NCBI RefSeq assembly: GCF_023159225.1
Contig: NC_063175.1
Location: 4,853,255-4,917,254, forward strand
Reading direction: 5' to 3'
Source: Perognathus longimembris pacificus
Lineage: Eukaryota; Chordata; Mammalia; Rodentia; Heteromyidae
Length of the DNA: 64,000 nt
Shown: positions 22,561-34,449 of the stretch, piece after piece
Layout of the letters: the number at the start of each line of letters is the position of its first letter
Position numbering within the stretch: position 1 is the first letter of the stretch
Translations under genes and position numbers: made by a program
Notes under the pieces: generated by a model
The model's input: only the letters and a program-made list of their open reading frames with translations
What the model was told of the DNA's origin: nothing
Databases searched by the model: none

Positions 22561-24585
22561 GAGACTTCTGGGAAGATGGTGGAGGAGCTGCAGAGCCCTA
22601 GCTGAACTCCCTCTCACATTGCAGTTTTCTCACCCCATAGAAACTTTTACTCCTAGAAAGACAGCCAGAGTAAGTTCTAAGAGTACAGGGATTCTGGCCA
22701 GGAAGGAAAAATCGACTTTGCTCGTCTGAAAACACAGATTTGAGCTCCGGGTGGCTTCCCGCCACCGTGCCAGTGCCGGCGCCGGCACAGCGCATGGCAC
22801 AGCAACACACACTCCGCGCAGCTAAAGAACACAGCGTAGACCAGGGAGAAATCCTCCAGACGGCGGCTGAGCACGGACGACCTGAAATTGCACAGAAAGC
22901 GTGAGTACCCCACGAAAGATATTCTCACTCGCACCCACAGAGCAGCTTCTGGAAGGCAGCCCTTCCTCCACCGCCAGAGCAAAGCGCCATCTTTGCTACT
23001 GGCATAGGGTCATACCAGATTGGAACTAAAGCGGGCCTGGGGAAAGCGAGGTCAAAGTAGCCATCTTTGAAAAGGGCAAGAGGGACCGACCAGTGAGAGC
23101 CAGCTCGGCCCAGGAGAACACCCCCTGCCCAGGCGGGAGGTGTGTCCTGGGCCTCAGCTTAGCCAGAGGTGCCCCGCCTTGCCCACCGGAATTTCTAAAT
23201 TTAAAGCAAAAGCGGGGAGCAGCTCCCGGCAGCACGGAAACACCAGATGGGGAAACAAACAGTTCCTGAGACAGTTAAACAGTCCCGTCACAGAGGAAGC
23301 CCAATTCCCAGCCCAAAATGGAGCTGCATTCCATAGCCACCTCCACCCAGGAGGCTGCCCCACCAAGGAGGGAGGAGCCTCCCCCAGGCAAGCAACTCTC
23401 AGCCAGGTAAAACAGGCCAGAGGCGCCCCGCCCCGCTGAGTCCACAGCCTATTCAAAACCAGGCATTAAAGGCAGCGGACCCACAGCAGACAGAGGAGCC
23501 ATGGTTCCCAAGACTGCTCAAGTCCCCATCTACAGAGGACGTCCAAGGCCTACCTGCAAGCTGTGCAAACCACAGAGACCCAGGATTGCACCAACAGGGG
23601 AGAAGGGTCAGAACAGATCCACACCCTACAAACTGAAATCAAGTCAAACCCAGCCAATCAGGAAAATAGATTGCAGACCATTGCAAGGAAACCAGAGACT
23701 GAAGAAAGACCACCCAAACAAGGACTCCATTTTTTTTTCTTTTCAAACATTTTTTAAACTTTAAAAACAAATTTTTTTTCACTTCTGAAATGTCGTTGGT
23801 TTTTTTTGTTTTTTGTTTTTTGTTTTTCCATTTTTAACTGTTTGTTTTATCAAGTTTTTTCCTTTTCTGTTTGTTTGGGTTGTTCCTTTTCTGTTTTTTT
23901 TTTTCTTTTTAGTTTTTTCTTTTTTAAATAATTTTTCACTGTTTTATGCGTCTGTCTTCCACTATTTTTACTTTATTTCTCCCTTTGCATTCTCTTTCTT
24001 TAAAAATTACTTTCCTATGAATAACACCTCCACTCTTTCTGCTAACTCTCCAGTGTCTATCATTTTAACCTTGTTCTTTCTACTGATTCTACTCTCCTCC
24101 ACATTTCCACATCACTGAAACTAAACCAAAATCACCACCTCCCCCCCCAATACATTTTACTCTATTCTCTTTAGTACCTCCAACTTACCCTCCTGACTTA
24201 CTGCCTGGACCTCCAGGTTCCATTGACTCCTGGTTATTGGAGAGACAGTATCCCAGCTTAATCCGAGTGAATCAAAGGGGTTCATAGAGAAAGCCAGTCC
24301 TAAAAGAACTTAATATAAAAACAAGAATTGCTTATAGGGTTGTAACAGTAAATAAGTAACTACTGAATACAAGGCCCAGGATCGGTTGTTATATTGAAAT
24401 TGTATTCTTTAGGAACACCAAATCTAATTTTATAGACAAGTATACAAGGTATCTGTATATAATTGTGAACTTGTAAGATTTACACAACAGTGCTTGGTTA
24501 GGGCTGCTTTGGGTCTTAAACAGTGCTCACAAGTGCTGGTAGACTGGCATTCCCAATCCAACTGGGCAGAAGGAACACAAGAAAG
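22561..24585 (+). promoter_or_regulatory. L1-A 5' UTR, internal pol II promoter region
   Basis: The first 30 bases carry GGGAAGATGGTGGAGG, close to the YY1-type AAGATGG site known at L1 5' ends. About 22,740-23,480 is GC-rich with many CpGs. After 23,730 it turns abruptly into a 350-base T-rich block before ORF1. Open frames here on both strands (for example 23501-23764 plus, 23154-23456 minus) have no recognised homology. Promoter function is known for the family and inferred for this copy. Confidence 0.8.
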
Positions 24586-25682
24586 ATGGCAAACAATGAA
24601 GTCTTATCCCCCACTCAAACAAGCAGGAAGCAGAGCAATCAATCAAAGACATAGAAGAGAACCCCCAAAATGCTCTACAATGTCTACTGATAAACATGAT
24701 AAATGAAAAGTTTCAATCTCTTCAATCAATTATCCTAGAGTGTGAGGAGGCAAAGCAAAAATTAATGGAGAATTTCATGGCATCCACAAATAGAAAGATA
24801 AATGAACTTCAAGAGTCAAATGAAAAGATAGCTAACCAGCTTAAAGATTTGAGAGATAACACTCAAAACCAAAGTAATGAAGTTAATGAAGTAAAGAAGT
24901 CCATACAAGACCTAAGAAATGACATGGAAATCACCAGGAAAGACCAGTCAGAAGGAAAAGAGATTCGAAATCAAGTAGCTAGCCTACAGTCCGGACTAAC
25001 TGAAGCAGAGGATCGAATCTCAGGAGCTGAAGATTCCTTAGATTCTATGGAGAAAGATCAAAAATCAATACAAATCCAGTCCAATCAACAAAACAGATCG
25101 CTACAGGAGATTCAAGACACGATCAGGAAGCCCAATTTAAGGATAATAGGTATTGAGGAAAACTTGGAGAAAGAAGTTAATGGGATAGGCAATCTATTTA
25201 ACAGAATATTAGCTGAGAACTTCCCAAATATCCAGAAGGAAAGGCCTATACAGATACACGAAGCATTTAGAACCCCAAACCAACCAGACCAGAATAGGAC
25301 ACCCCACTGACACATTGTGATCAAACCAGGATCAGTAGAGAACAAGGAAAGAATCCTTAAAGCTGTTAGGGCGAAGAAAACAATCACATATAAAGGAAAA
25401 GCAATCAGAATTACCCCAGACTTCTCAGCAGAGACCATGAAAGTAAGGAGAGCCTGGAATGAAGTATACCAAACTCTAAAAAAAAATAACTATCAACCAA
25501 GAATTCTGTACCCAGCCAAACTCTCATTCATAGCCGAAGGTCAAATAAAAGTCTTCCATAGTAAGGAAAAACTGAAACAATATATCTCCACCAAACCAGG
25601 TTTACAGAAAATCTTCAAAGATGTACTATACAGGGAAAATAATCAAGATCCCAATGCAGACAGAGAAATGAAACCTAAATAG
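24586..25682 (+). pseudogene. L1-A ORF1 (RNA-binding chaperone), disrupted
   Basis: In intact L1s ORF1p is a trimeric, coiled-coil RNA-binding protein that packages L1 RNA into cytoplasmic particles. Here the ATG at 24586 (Met-Ala-Asn-Asn-Glu) is the likely start. By about 24600-24650 the coding frame has shifted, and that frame then runs through the ATG at 24696. A Lys/Glu-rich coiled coil occupies about 24700-25110, followed by the RRM-like block (Pro-Asn-Leu-Arg-Ile-Ile-Gly-Ile) near 25128. A TGA at 25308-25310 interrupts the Arg-containing motif before the C-terminal domain. The same frame resumes to 25682 with Ile-Arg-Ile-Thr-Pro-Asp-Phe-Ser. The TGA is what CpG decay of an arginine CGA codon would give. 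Total length of about 365 codons matches the family. It lies 52 bases upstream of the ORF2 ATG. Confidence 0.9.
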
Positions 25683-25734
25683 TAAAGATCAGATCAAGAA
25701 ATGGGAAGACACAGCTTTAAACAAGATAGTGATA

Positions 25735-28700
25735 ATGAAAGGAACAAACTATCATCTCTCAATCCTAACTCTCAACATTAATGGACTTAATTCTCCAATC
25801 AAACGACATAGGCTCATAAGTTGGATCAAAAATCAAGATCCATCTTTCTGCTACCTCCAAGAGACACATCTATCCAGCAAAAGTAAACATCTTCTAAAAG
25901 TGAAAGGCTGGAATCAAATCTATCAAGCAAGTGGCCCCCATAATCAGGCTGGAGTTACAATCCTAGTATCAAACAAATTGACTTCAAATTTAAAAAGGTA
26001 AGAAGAGACAAAGAAGGTTACTACATACTAGTAAAGGGATCTCTCCTACAGGAAGACATAACCATTCTAAATATCTACACTCCAAATGCAGGAGCACCCA
26101 ACTTCATCAAACAAACACTACTGACTCTAAAACACTCATAGACCCAAACACATTGATAGTTGGGTACTTTAACACTCCACTATCACCTCTGGACAGATCG
26201 ACACAGCAAAAACTGAACAAAGAAACCACAGATATAATTAATTGCATAGACAAACTAGACTTAACCGACATCTACAGAATATTCCACCCAGCAACAACAG
26301 AATACACATTCTTCTATGCAGCACATGGAACATTCTCCAAAATAGATCATATCTTAGGGCACAAAGAAAATCTGTACAAATTCAGAAATATCAAAACCAT
26401 TCCCTGCACTCTCTCAGACCACAATGGAATAAAATTAGAGCTCAACTCAACCAGCCACCACAGAAAATCCTAAATTCATGGAGACTAAACAACACACTGC
26501 TGAACCATCAGTGGGTCATTGAAGAAATTAAAACAGAAATTCAAATGTTTATGGAATTCAACCAAGTTGAGGACACAAAGTACCAGCTCCTTTGGGACAC
26601 AGCAAAGGCAGTACTCAGAGGAAAATTTATATCTCTGAGCACATACATCAACAAACTGGAGAAACAGCAACTCAATAATTTAAGGAAGCACCTTAATTTT
26701 CTGGAGAGAGAACAGCAAGCCAAAACCCAAGTCAATAGACGGAAGCAAATAATTAAAATCAAATCAGAATTAAATCAATTAGAGACGAAAAAACCATCGA
26801 AAGAATCAACAAAACAAAGAGTTGGTTCTTTAAAAACAACAACAAGATAGACAGAGCCCTGGCAAACCTGACCAAAAAACGAAGGCAGCACACTCAAATA
26901 AACAAGATAAGAGATGAAACAGGTAACATCACCACAAAAATAGCCAAAATTCAGAAAGTAATAAGGGACTATTTTGCAAACCTTTATGCCAACAAATTCG
27001 AGAACTTGGAAGAAATGGATGATTTCCTAGAAAAAATTCATATCCCCAAACTTAACCATGAAGATTTAAACCTTCTAAACAGACCCATATCCAGTACTGA
27101 AAGAGAAACGGCAATAAATGATCTCCCATCCAAGAAAAGCCCAGGTCCAGACGGATTCACTGCAGAATTCTACAAGGCCTTCAAAACAGAACTCACACCA
27201 ATATTTCTCAAACTCTTCAATGAAATTGAAAAAGAATGTTCTCTACCAGACTCATTCTATGAAGCCAGTATAACCCTCATTCCCAAACCAGGCAGGGACT
27301 CATCACGGAAAGAGTACTATAGACCAATTTCCCTGATGAACATAGATGCAAAAATTCTCAACAAAATTCTGGCCAATCGACTTCAACAGGTCATCAAAAA
27401 AATCATACACCACGATCAAACTGGATTCATCCCAGTGATGCAAAGTTGGTTTAATATACGCAAGTCAATTAATGTAATCCACCAAATCAACCAGAGCAAA
27501 GTAAAGAACCACATGGTTTTATCTCTGGATGCGGAAAAAGCGTTCGATAAAATCCAGCACCCATTTATGCTAAAAGCCCTGGAAAAACTGGGATTCCAGG
27601 GAACATTCCTGAATATAATCAAAGCAGTTTATGACAAACCAACAGCAAGCATAACTCTAAATGGGGAAAAACTAAAGCCATTCCCTTTAAAATCAGGAAC
27701 AAGGCAGGGATGTCCACTCTCTCCCCTGCTCTTCAACATAGTACTAGAATTCCTAGCCAGAGCAATTAGGCAAGAAGAAAATATAAAGGGGATCCAAATA
27801 GGAAAAGATGAAGTTAAACTTTCTCTCTTCGCAGATGACATGATCCTATACCTAAAGAATCCCATAGACTCTACCCCCAAGCTACTAGAGCTGATCCAAC
27901 ACTTTGGCAAAGTTGCAGGATATAAAATAAACCCTCAAAAATCAATGGCCTTTCTCTATGCTAATGACCCGAAGACCGAGGCTGAAATCAGGAAAGCAAC
28001 TCCTTTTGCAATATCCCCCCAAAACATAAAATACCTAGGAATAACCTTAACCAAAGAAGTGAAAGACCTCTTTGATGAGAACTTTAAAAACGTGAAAAAT
28101 GAAATTACTTCAGAACTAAGGAATTGGAAAAACCTCCCATTCTCCTGGATTGGGAGGATTAATATAATCAAAATGGCAATATTGCCAAAGGCTATCTACA
28201 AATTCAATGCAATACCCATTAATATCCCAACACCACTTTTTTAATGAAATAGAGGAAGCAATCCAGAAATTCATATGGAACAATAAAAGACCTAGAATAG
28301 CAAAAACAATCCTAAGCAGAAAGAACAGTGCTGGAGGAATTGCAATACCCAACTTCAAGCTGTATTATAAAGCTATAGTAATAAAAACAGCTTGGTATTG
28401 GCACCAGAACAGGCCTGAAGACCAGTGGAACAGAATTGAAGACCCAGAAATGAACCCACAGAACTACGCCTACTTAATCTTTGATAAAGGAGCTAAAACA
28501 ATCGTTTGGAAGAAAGATAGCCTCTTCAACAAATGGTGCTGGCAAAACTGGCTCAACACATGCAACAAACTAAAACTAGATCCTTATATATCACCAGGCA
28601 CCAAAATCAATTCCAAATGGATTAAAGACCTGGAAATCAAAACAGACACCCTGAAAACACTAAAGGAAGGACTAGGAGAAACACTTGGGCTCCTTGGCGC

Positions 28701-29575
28701 AGGACGGAACTTCCTTAACAAAGACCCAGAAAGGATACAAATCAAAGAAAGGTTGGACAAATGCGACTGCATCAAACTGCAGAGCTTCTGCACGGCAAAG
28801 GACATAGCTCGCAAGATAAACAGAAAGCCCACAGACTGGGAGAAGATCTTTACTGGCCATTCAATGGACAAAGGCTTCATCTCTAAAATATAAGCAGAAC
28901 TAAAAAAATTACCTTCTTCCAAAACAAAACCGCAAAGAACCAATAGCCCCCTCATCAAGTGGGCTAAAGACTTAAAAAGAGACTTCTCTGATGAGGAAAT
29001 GAGAATGGCCAAGAGACATATGAAAAAGTGCTCTACATCACTGGCCATATAAGAAATGCAAATCAAAACAACATTGAGATTCCATCTCACCCAGTAAGAA
29101 TGTCATATATCAAGAAAACTAACAATAATAGTTGTTGGAGGGGATGTGGCCAAAAGGGAACCCTACTTTATTGTTGGTGGGAATGTAAACTGGTTCAGCC
29201 ACTCTGGCAAGCAGTATGGAGATTCCTCAGAAGGCTAAATAAACATAGAGCTCCCCTATGACCTTGCAGCCCCACTTGTAGGCATCTACCCAAAAGACCA
29301 CAAACAGGAACACACTAAAGCCACCAGCACAACAATGTTCATCGCAGCACAATTTGTCATAGCTAGAATCTGGAACCAACCCAGATGCCCCTCAGTAGAC
29401 GAATGGATCAGGAAAATGGTACATATACACAATGCAATTTTATGCCTCTATCAGAAAGAATGACATTGCCCCATTTGTAAGGAAATGGAAGGACTTGGAA
29501 AAAATTATACTAAGTGAAGTGAGCCAGACCCAAAGAAACATGGACACTATGGTCTCCCTTATTGGGAATAATTAG
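25735..29575 (+). pseudogene. L1-A ORF2 (endonuclease-reverse transcriptase), frameshifted
   Basis: The span of 1,280 codons matches intact ORF2p. The N-terminal AP-type endonuclease shows Asn-Ile-Asn-Gly (about 25773), the Gln-Glu-Thr-His loop (about 25858) and Ser-Asp-His-Asn (about 26418), but the expected Gly-Asp-Phe-Asn reads Gly-Tyr-Phe-Asn at about 26162, removing a catalytic aspartate. Frame changes occur near 25999, 26140, 26470 and 26850. Reverse transcriptase (27006-28244) is one open 412-codon frame with Ser-Pro-Gly-Pro-Asp-Gly-Phe, the motif A aspartate at 27528 and Phe-Ala-Asp-Asp at 27828-27839, so its active site looks intact. A frame change near 28240 leads into the C-terminal region, and a stop at 28891-28893 ends that frame. 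The cysteine-rich Cys-Trp-Arg-Gly-Cys-Gly block is at about 29134. After another shift near 29240 the family-typical end (Ser-Leu-Ile-Gly-Asn-Asn) reaches TAG at 29573. Confidence 0.93.
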
Positions 29576-30128
29576 TACAGGTTTAGGCAAGTCATAGCAG
29601 AGCATCACAAGAGCCCAATAGCTATACCCTTATGAACACTTAAGATGATACTAATTGAAATGAACTCCATGTTATGGAAACGATTGTTATATCACAGTTG
29701 TAACTACTTTCAACGTTCCATCTGTATCTGTAGCTCTATTATTGTTTAAGTTCTTGTATCACCTTCCTGTGGTTGTACCTACACTATCTCTGTAATCATA
29801 TCTGAGTATATTAGAAACCGTGTATACTGGTATTAGAAGCAGGAAATTGAAAGGGAATACCAAAATTGAGAGACACATGGTAAAAAAAAAAAAAAAAAAA
29901 AAAGAAAAAACTACAAAAGCAAGACTTGCAAAACTGTTTAGTGTAAGTGCACTGCACACCTCAGGGGGGGAAAGGGAAAGGGGAAGGAAGGAGGGGCGTA
30001 TGAGGAACAAGGCAACAAACAATACAAGAAATGTATCCAATGCCTAACATATGAAACTGTAACCTCTCTGTACATCAGTTTGATAATAAAAATTTGAAAA
30101 AAATAAAACAATTATCATAAAAAGAAAA
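29576..30128 (+). other. L1-A 3' UTR with A-run, G-rich polypurine tract and poly(A) signal
   Basis: It holds an A-run at 29883-29903 and a purine tract with at least four G-runs at 29962-29997. The end ctctgtacatcagtttgata, then ATAAAAATTTGAAAA is seen in three further copies in this window. A-rich sequence leads to the right target-site duplication. Confidence 0.9.
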
Positions 30129-30145
30129 AAAGATTTTTTTAGTAA
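30129..30145. repeat. Target-site duplication of L1-A, right copy
   Basis: Exact copy of 22544-22560. Confidence 0.95.
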
Positions 30146-30324
30146 AAGAAAATGTTTTATGTCTAGACCGGTCATTTTTACATCCTTTCCTTAGAACTCC
30201 ATCAATTTAAAAAGATGGTTGGCAGATTTGTCCTTATAGATAAAAATATATATTTTTAATAAGAGTATATTTTAATTGCTCACCATGGTCCCAGTTTGAA
30301 CTACATATACAAGTTGGCTCATTT

Positions 30325-30435
30325 ACTTCTTTCAAAAATGGTGAAATGTACATTTAATGACCCTCATTTCTCAGATAAGAAAACCAAGTTCAGTAAAATT
30401 AACTTGCCCAAAGTAAATTAGTTCATTAAATGGAT
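30325..30435 (-). mobile_element. MIR-like ancient SINE, antisense
   Basis: ctcatttctcagataagaaa, then accaagttcagtaaaattaa, then cttgcccaaagtaaatta follows the reversed MIR core in order. Confidence 0.6.
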
Positions 30436-31945
30436 CAGGAGAATGGAAGAAGGGTAACATTTCCTGCCTGGAAGACAAGACACAATTCCTAGAATCATAA
30501 ATCTGCTGACCACTTCAGCAGATAACCCTCTGGTTAACATCTCAAATGTTATCATTTTATACACTCAGGTTTAGTATTTCCTAAGTAGCTTACGAACCAT
30601 GTCCAATATGATCTGAACATTCATAAAATAAGCAAAATATAGCTCACTTACTACAAAACAACTTCCTATCTCAAATGCTTGAATATTCTAGTAATGTTCC
30701 TATTCCCAATAAACTCAGACTCCAAATCTCTGCTCAGCCTCTGCCATCTCCAATAACTAATTACCAATCATCAAGAAAACAGCTGCTACCCATTGAAAAC
30801 AACTCTGTTAGCTACTGGGCTTAGGCCTATGAGATATGCAAAAACCCATGAGCTAATTCATCACCTAAAGGAGCTTAAAAATAATCTAGTAATATCTACA
30901 TATGTAAATCATAAAATAAATGATCCAGATTAATACAAATGGGATTCCCTGTGGTTAACATAGGCATAAAACGCTTCATATGGGAAGTCACATTTGGCTG
31001 GGCTCTAAAACAATTATTTTGAAAGATATCAAGGCAAGCAAAGGGAGAGCCAACTCCCTAGCTCCTCTTGTTACATAGTTTCTAACAGAATCCACTATTA
31101 CTAAGTCACCAAATAGAATTTAAATACATGAAAGAAAAACAAACATGGAAGACAGGATTGGCCAAAGTCCACAGCTGTGGTCATTGCAAGTTTCTTGTGA
31201 AGTACTAATGAAGACATGAGGCTAAGTGACTATGAGAGCCAGTTGTATTTCCATGCTATGTTTAAATGACACATTTAACTGTCTACCATGCCTAGGCATA
31301 TGTTTGATGTTGGGTGGACAGGAAAGTAAAACTGAATCTGATGGCTGAGATCCTGGGGAATCTCAAGGACAAAGTTTAAAGAATCTCACAATGACTTGGA
31401 CAATTAATCTCAAGGCAATGTTAGCAGAAGAAAGAGACCCTGGAAGCAAGGAGTTCCATGAGTAGGTTTTTTGTACTGAACACACAAAATAAACCTTAAA
31501 GTCTGTTGACGGTAGTAAAAGAAAAATCATTTAACAACCTTACCCTCTAATTTAACAAAAACGAAATAAAGACTAGGAGAGGGTATGCATTTACCTAAAC
31601 TTTAAATATAATTACAGACATAATGAATGAACCATGAATATAAAAGTCTTAAGGAATTCTATGTGAAAAGAAAATCTTAGAGGTTTATGAGAAATCAAAG
31701 TGTAATATCTTTATCACTTCAAAATTGGGGGGAAAGTTCTTAAACAAGCTATCTATACCACAAAGAGAGGAATAAAACTCACATCTATTTTAAAATTTAA
31801 ACAATCCTTTCTCCCAAATACATAATAAAAAGGAAAAGACAAGGTACAATTGGGTGAAGATCATTAAAATTCTGTTATAAGAAAAAGAAAACAAAAAGGT
31901 TTCAGCATCTAGAATATATTAAAAACTCTTGTAAACCACTCAGTT
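30436..31945. other. Unique DNA, no gene seen
   Basis: No open frame or clear repeat was recognised, apart from a possible very old interspersed-repeat trace near 30810-30880. Confidence 0.4.
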
Positions 31946-31949
31946 AAAA

Positions 31950-32165
31950 TAAGCAACAGGGACTGGGAATGTAGCCTAGTGGTAGAGTGCTCGCCTAGCA
32001 TACATGAAGCCCTGGGTTTGATTCCTCAGTACCACATATACAGCTGGAAGTGGTGCTGTGGCTCAAGTGGTAGAATGCTAGCCTTGTGCAAAAAGAAGCT
32101 ATGGATACTGCTCAGGTCCTGAGTTCAAGCCTTAGGACTGGCAAAAAAACAACAACAACAACAAC
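31950..32165 (+). mobile_element. Dimeric ID-type SINE with (CAA)n tail
   Basis: The left arm (tgtagcctagtggtagagtg, then B box ggtttgattcc) is closer to classical ID than other copies. The right arm (gtgctgtggctcaagtggta) ends gactggc before a CAA repeat. Confidence 0.9.
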
Positions 32166-32249
32166 AAAAAAAAACGAACAACAGCTCTATAGAACATATA
32201 TGAAAAGACAATCCACAAAAGCTAAAATGTTAATAAAGTAAAAGAAAAA

Positions 32250-32700
32250 TTGGTCAACATTACTTGCAATCAGAAAACAACAAATTAAAACTACAATGAT
32301 ATATCATCTCTCATATGTAAGATTAGCAACAACAACAAAAAAATCTATCACCAGCATTGGCAAGGATGTAGAACAAAAGTACATCTTATAATTTGCTGTA
32401 CAAATAGGTACAAACATCTTTGGTAATTTGGTGTCATCAACTAAAATACCACCCTCCTACAATTCCTCTCATAAAAAGACACTTTAAGGAATTCTTTATT
32501 AACACAAGTAATATGCATATGAATATTCACAACAACCTTCTCTAGAAACAGCCTAAATATCCATTGACAAAAACCTGAGACACTAATCATAATATAGTTA
32601 CATGATGTGATGTAGAGCTAAAAATAAAGAAATAGGATTTGAACATCAATAAAATTTTGAACAAAGAACATAAAATGAAGAACACAATAGATATATTGAT
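32250..32700 (+). mobile_element. Old L1 3' fragment
   Basis: The order aatcagaaaacaacaaatta, then tatatcatctctcatatgta, then cagcattggcaaggatgtag, then acagcctaaatatccattga is the ORF2 C-terminal/3' UTR block of a much-diverged L1. All frames are closed. Confidence 0.7.
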
Positions 32701-33344
32701 GTTTGTTATCAATATTATTTAATTATCTGTGTTACCAAAATACATGACCAAGAGATAAAATATGGCAAAATATTTTCAATGGATTCAAATTTCTTAGGCC
32801 AGTTTTCAACTATTTATGTTTCATGTGGGTATACTAAGCCTACTAATGATTATTCCAATGGAAATGAAATTAGATGTCTGCTTCTTTTTAGAATTTATTA
32901 TCTTTCAGGAGTCATACAATGGGTTTCAATACATGTCAATTTATAAGTACAATGCATCTTGATCAATGTCACCCTTTCCATTATTCTACTCCATCTCTCT
33001 CAACCCTACTCATCCCTTCCAGTTCTGTAAGTCCTAGAGTCCCTGTGTAGATCTTTAAATAGCTTTCATAAACTCTAAACATCATGCACAGTCAGTACAC
33101 CCTCTGTAGTGTGTCTCCACCCTACTCGATCAAATTCATCTCCAGGTCTAATTAAAATGCACTAGAGGAACTAACAGACCAACTCCCAGACCAGTAACAG
33201 GCCAAATTCATTTGCATCTCCATGTCTTTGTAATGTTTTACATTATCCAAAATTGTCCCTTCTTATTCCTATCTCATTCTTACCATTCCATAATGATCCT
33301 ATATAATATTTCCCCCCTTCCTTTCCTCCCTCCCTCTACTTTTT

Positions 33345-33346
<2 letters not shown>
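32701..33346. other. Unique or much-decayed DNA, no gene seen
   Basis: About 32,900-33,330 is pyrimidine-rich and resembles the 17.6-18.1 kb stretch, so both may be reversed old L1 3' UTRs. Evidence is weak. Confidence 0.35.

Positions 33347-33392
<46 letters not shown>
33347..33392. repeat. (GT)n microsatellite
   Basis: About 22 uninterrupted GT units. Confidence 0.95.
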
Positions 33393-33393
<1 letters not shown>

Positions 33394-33914
33394 TAGGCCT
33401 TATATATTTGAGTATTTAGTCTTTCTTAGTTTTATCCTGGAACACATTATACTAATTACCATACTTAATAATATCTTTTTCATTATATTTTAAGCTGCCC
33501 AATAGTTAAACGGTCTTATACTTCTATAGTCTCCAAGGTAATGACTACTAGGGCGTAATATATTCTTGTTTATTCATACATAAAAATATATATTGTACCA
33601 AATATCAGATAGTTACCATCAAGGTCCTTTAAAAATCTTATAACCAAAGAAAAATGCTTTAAATTATTCACAAAAGTCACATAAATCTTGAGCCATTACT
33701 TCATAGCATAGTTTATGAAAAATATGGGCCATAGGCACATTGAGTATCACCTTTCCGCAGAGACCCTTCAAGGCTCAGTAGACCAGGCACTCAGAACAGG
33801 CTATATCAGCAGGCTAGAACAGCTAGGAAGCTGTCTCATCTTATCCTACCTTCCACATATCCCAGAAGTGGAGAACTGATGTAGAAAATACACCCAACAT
33901 CAGAAACCAGTACT
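33393..33914. other. Unique DNA, no gene seen
   Basis: Nothing recognised. Confidence 0.4.
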
Positions 33915-33962
33915 CTGTGTGTGTGTGTGTGTGTATGTGTGTCTGCGTATGTCTGTGTGTGC
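33915..33962. repeat. (GT)n interrupted; tail of following SINE
   Basis: GT run with single-base interruptions, joined to an antisense SINE, hence its (CA)n tail. Confidence 0.85.
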
Positions 33963-33984
33963 CACCACATGCATGCACGTGCAT

Positions 33985-34213
33985 GCTGTGCTGAAACTGG
34001 CACTTGAACTCGAAGTCTAGATGCTCTCCATTAGCTTTTGTGCTCAACATTGGTGCTCTACCACTTGAATCACAGCTCCACTTCATTTCCAGCTTTTTGG
34101 TGGTTAACTGTAGATAAGAGTCTCATGGACTTTCTAGCCTGGAATGACGTTGAATTGTGATGCTGAGATGCCAGTCTTCTGAATAGCTAGGATTCTAGGA
34201 GTGAGCCTCTGAT
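33985..34213 (-). mobile_element. B1/tRNA composite SINE, antisense
   Basis: The reversed right arm (tgctctaccacttgaatcac), linker (gataagagtctcatggactt) and reversed left arm (gaatagctaggattctagga) are visible. Confidence 0.8.
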
Positions 34214-34380
34214 GCTTCATAGAAACTAGTATATTTTTTTAAATTCATAAAAATACCTTGAAGTCTGTGATTCCTTATCATCTGAAACATAAGGTCCTGA
34301 ATAACTTCTCTAAATGAGAGCCACTCCATGTAGGTTGTCATTAAGTGCCTAAAGAAAAAAGCAGCCTCAAGCAAGTCCAC

Positions 34381-34400
34381 TTCTCTCTCTCTCTCTCTCC
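34381..34400. repeat. Short (CT)n run
   Basis: About ten CT units, in a C/T-rich stretch that continues to about 34450. Confidence 0.7.
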
Positions 34401-34449
34401 ATTTCTCTCCTTTCCACTAAACTCATCTCTCTTCCTCTCATTGGATTCA

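Larger units (their letters stand above)
22561..30128 (+). mobile_element. L1-A: full-length LINE-1 copy with perfect 17-bp target-site duplication
   Basis: The 7.57-kb element has all L1 parts in order: 5' UTR beginning within ten bases of GGGAAGATGG, ORF1, a short inter-ORF gap, ORF2, a 3' UTR with a G-rich polypurine tract, and an A-rich tail. It inserted at AAAGATTTTTTTAGTAA, copied exactly on both sides, so the ends are certain. Both ORFs are broken, so it is not an autonomous element now. The perfect duplication against several ORF lesions suggests either modest age or that the copied RNA was already defective. Relatives in this window are the fragments at 3060, 10552, 18991, 45229, 49240 and 63735. 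Confidence 0.97.

Noticed and set aside
28584..29090. 168-codon minus-strand frame
   Set aside because: Shadow of the L1-A ORF2 C-terminal region on the opposite strand.
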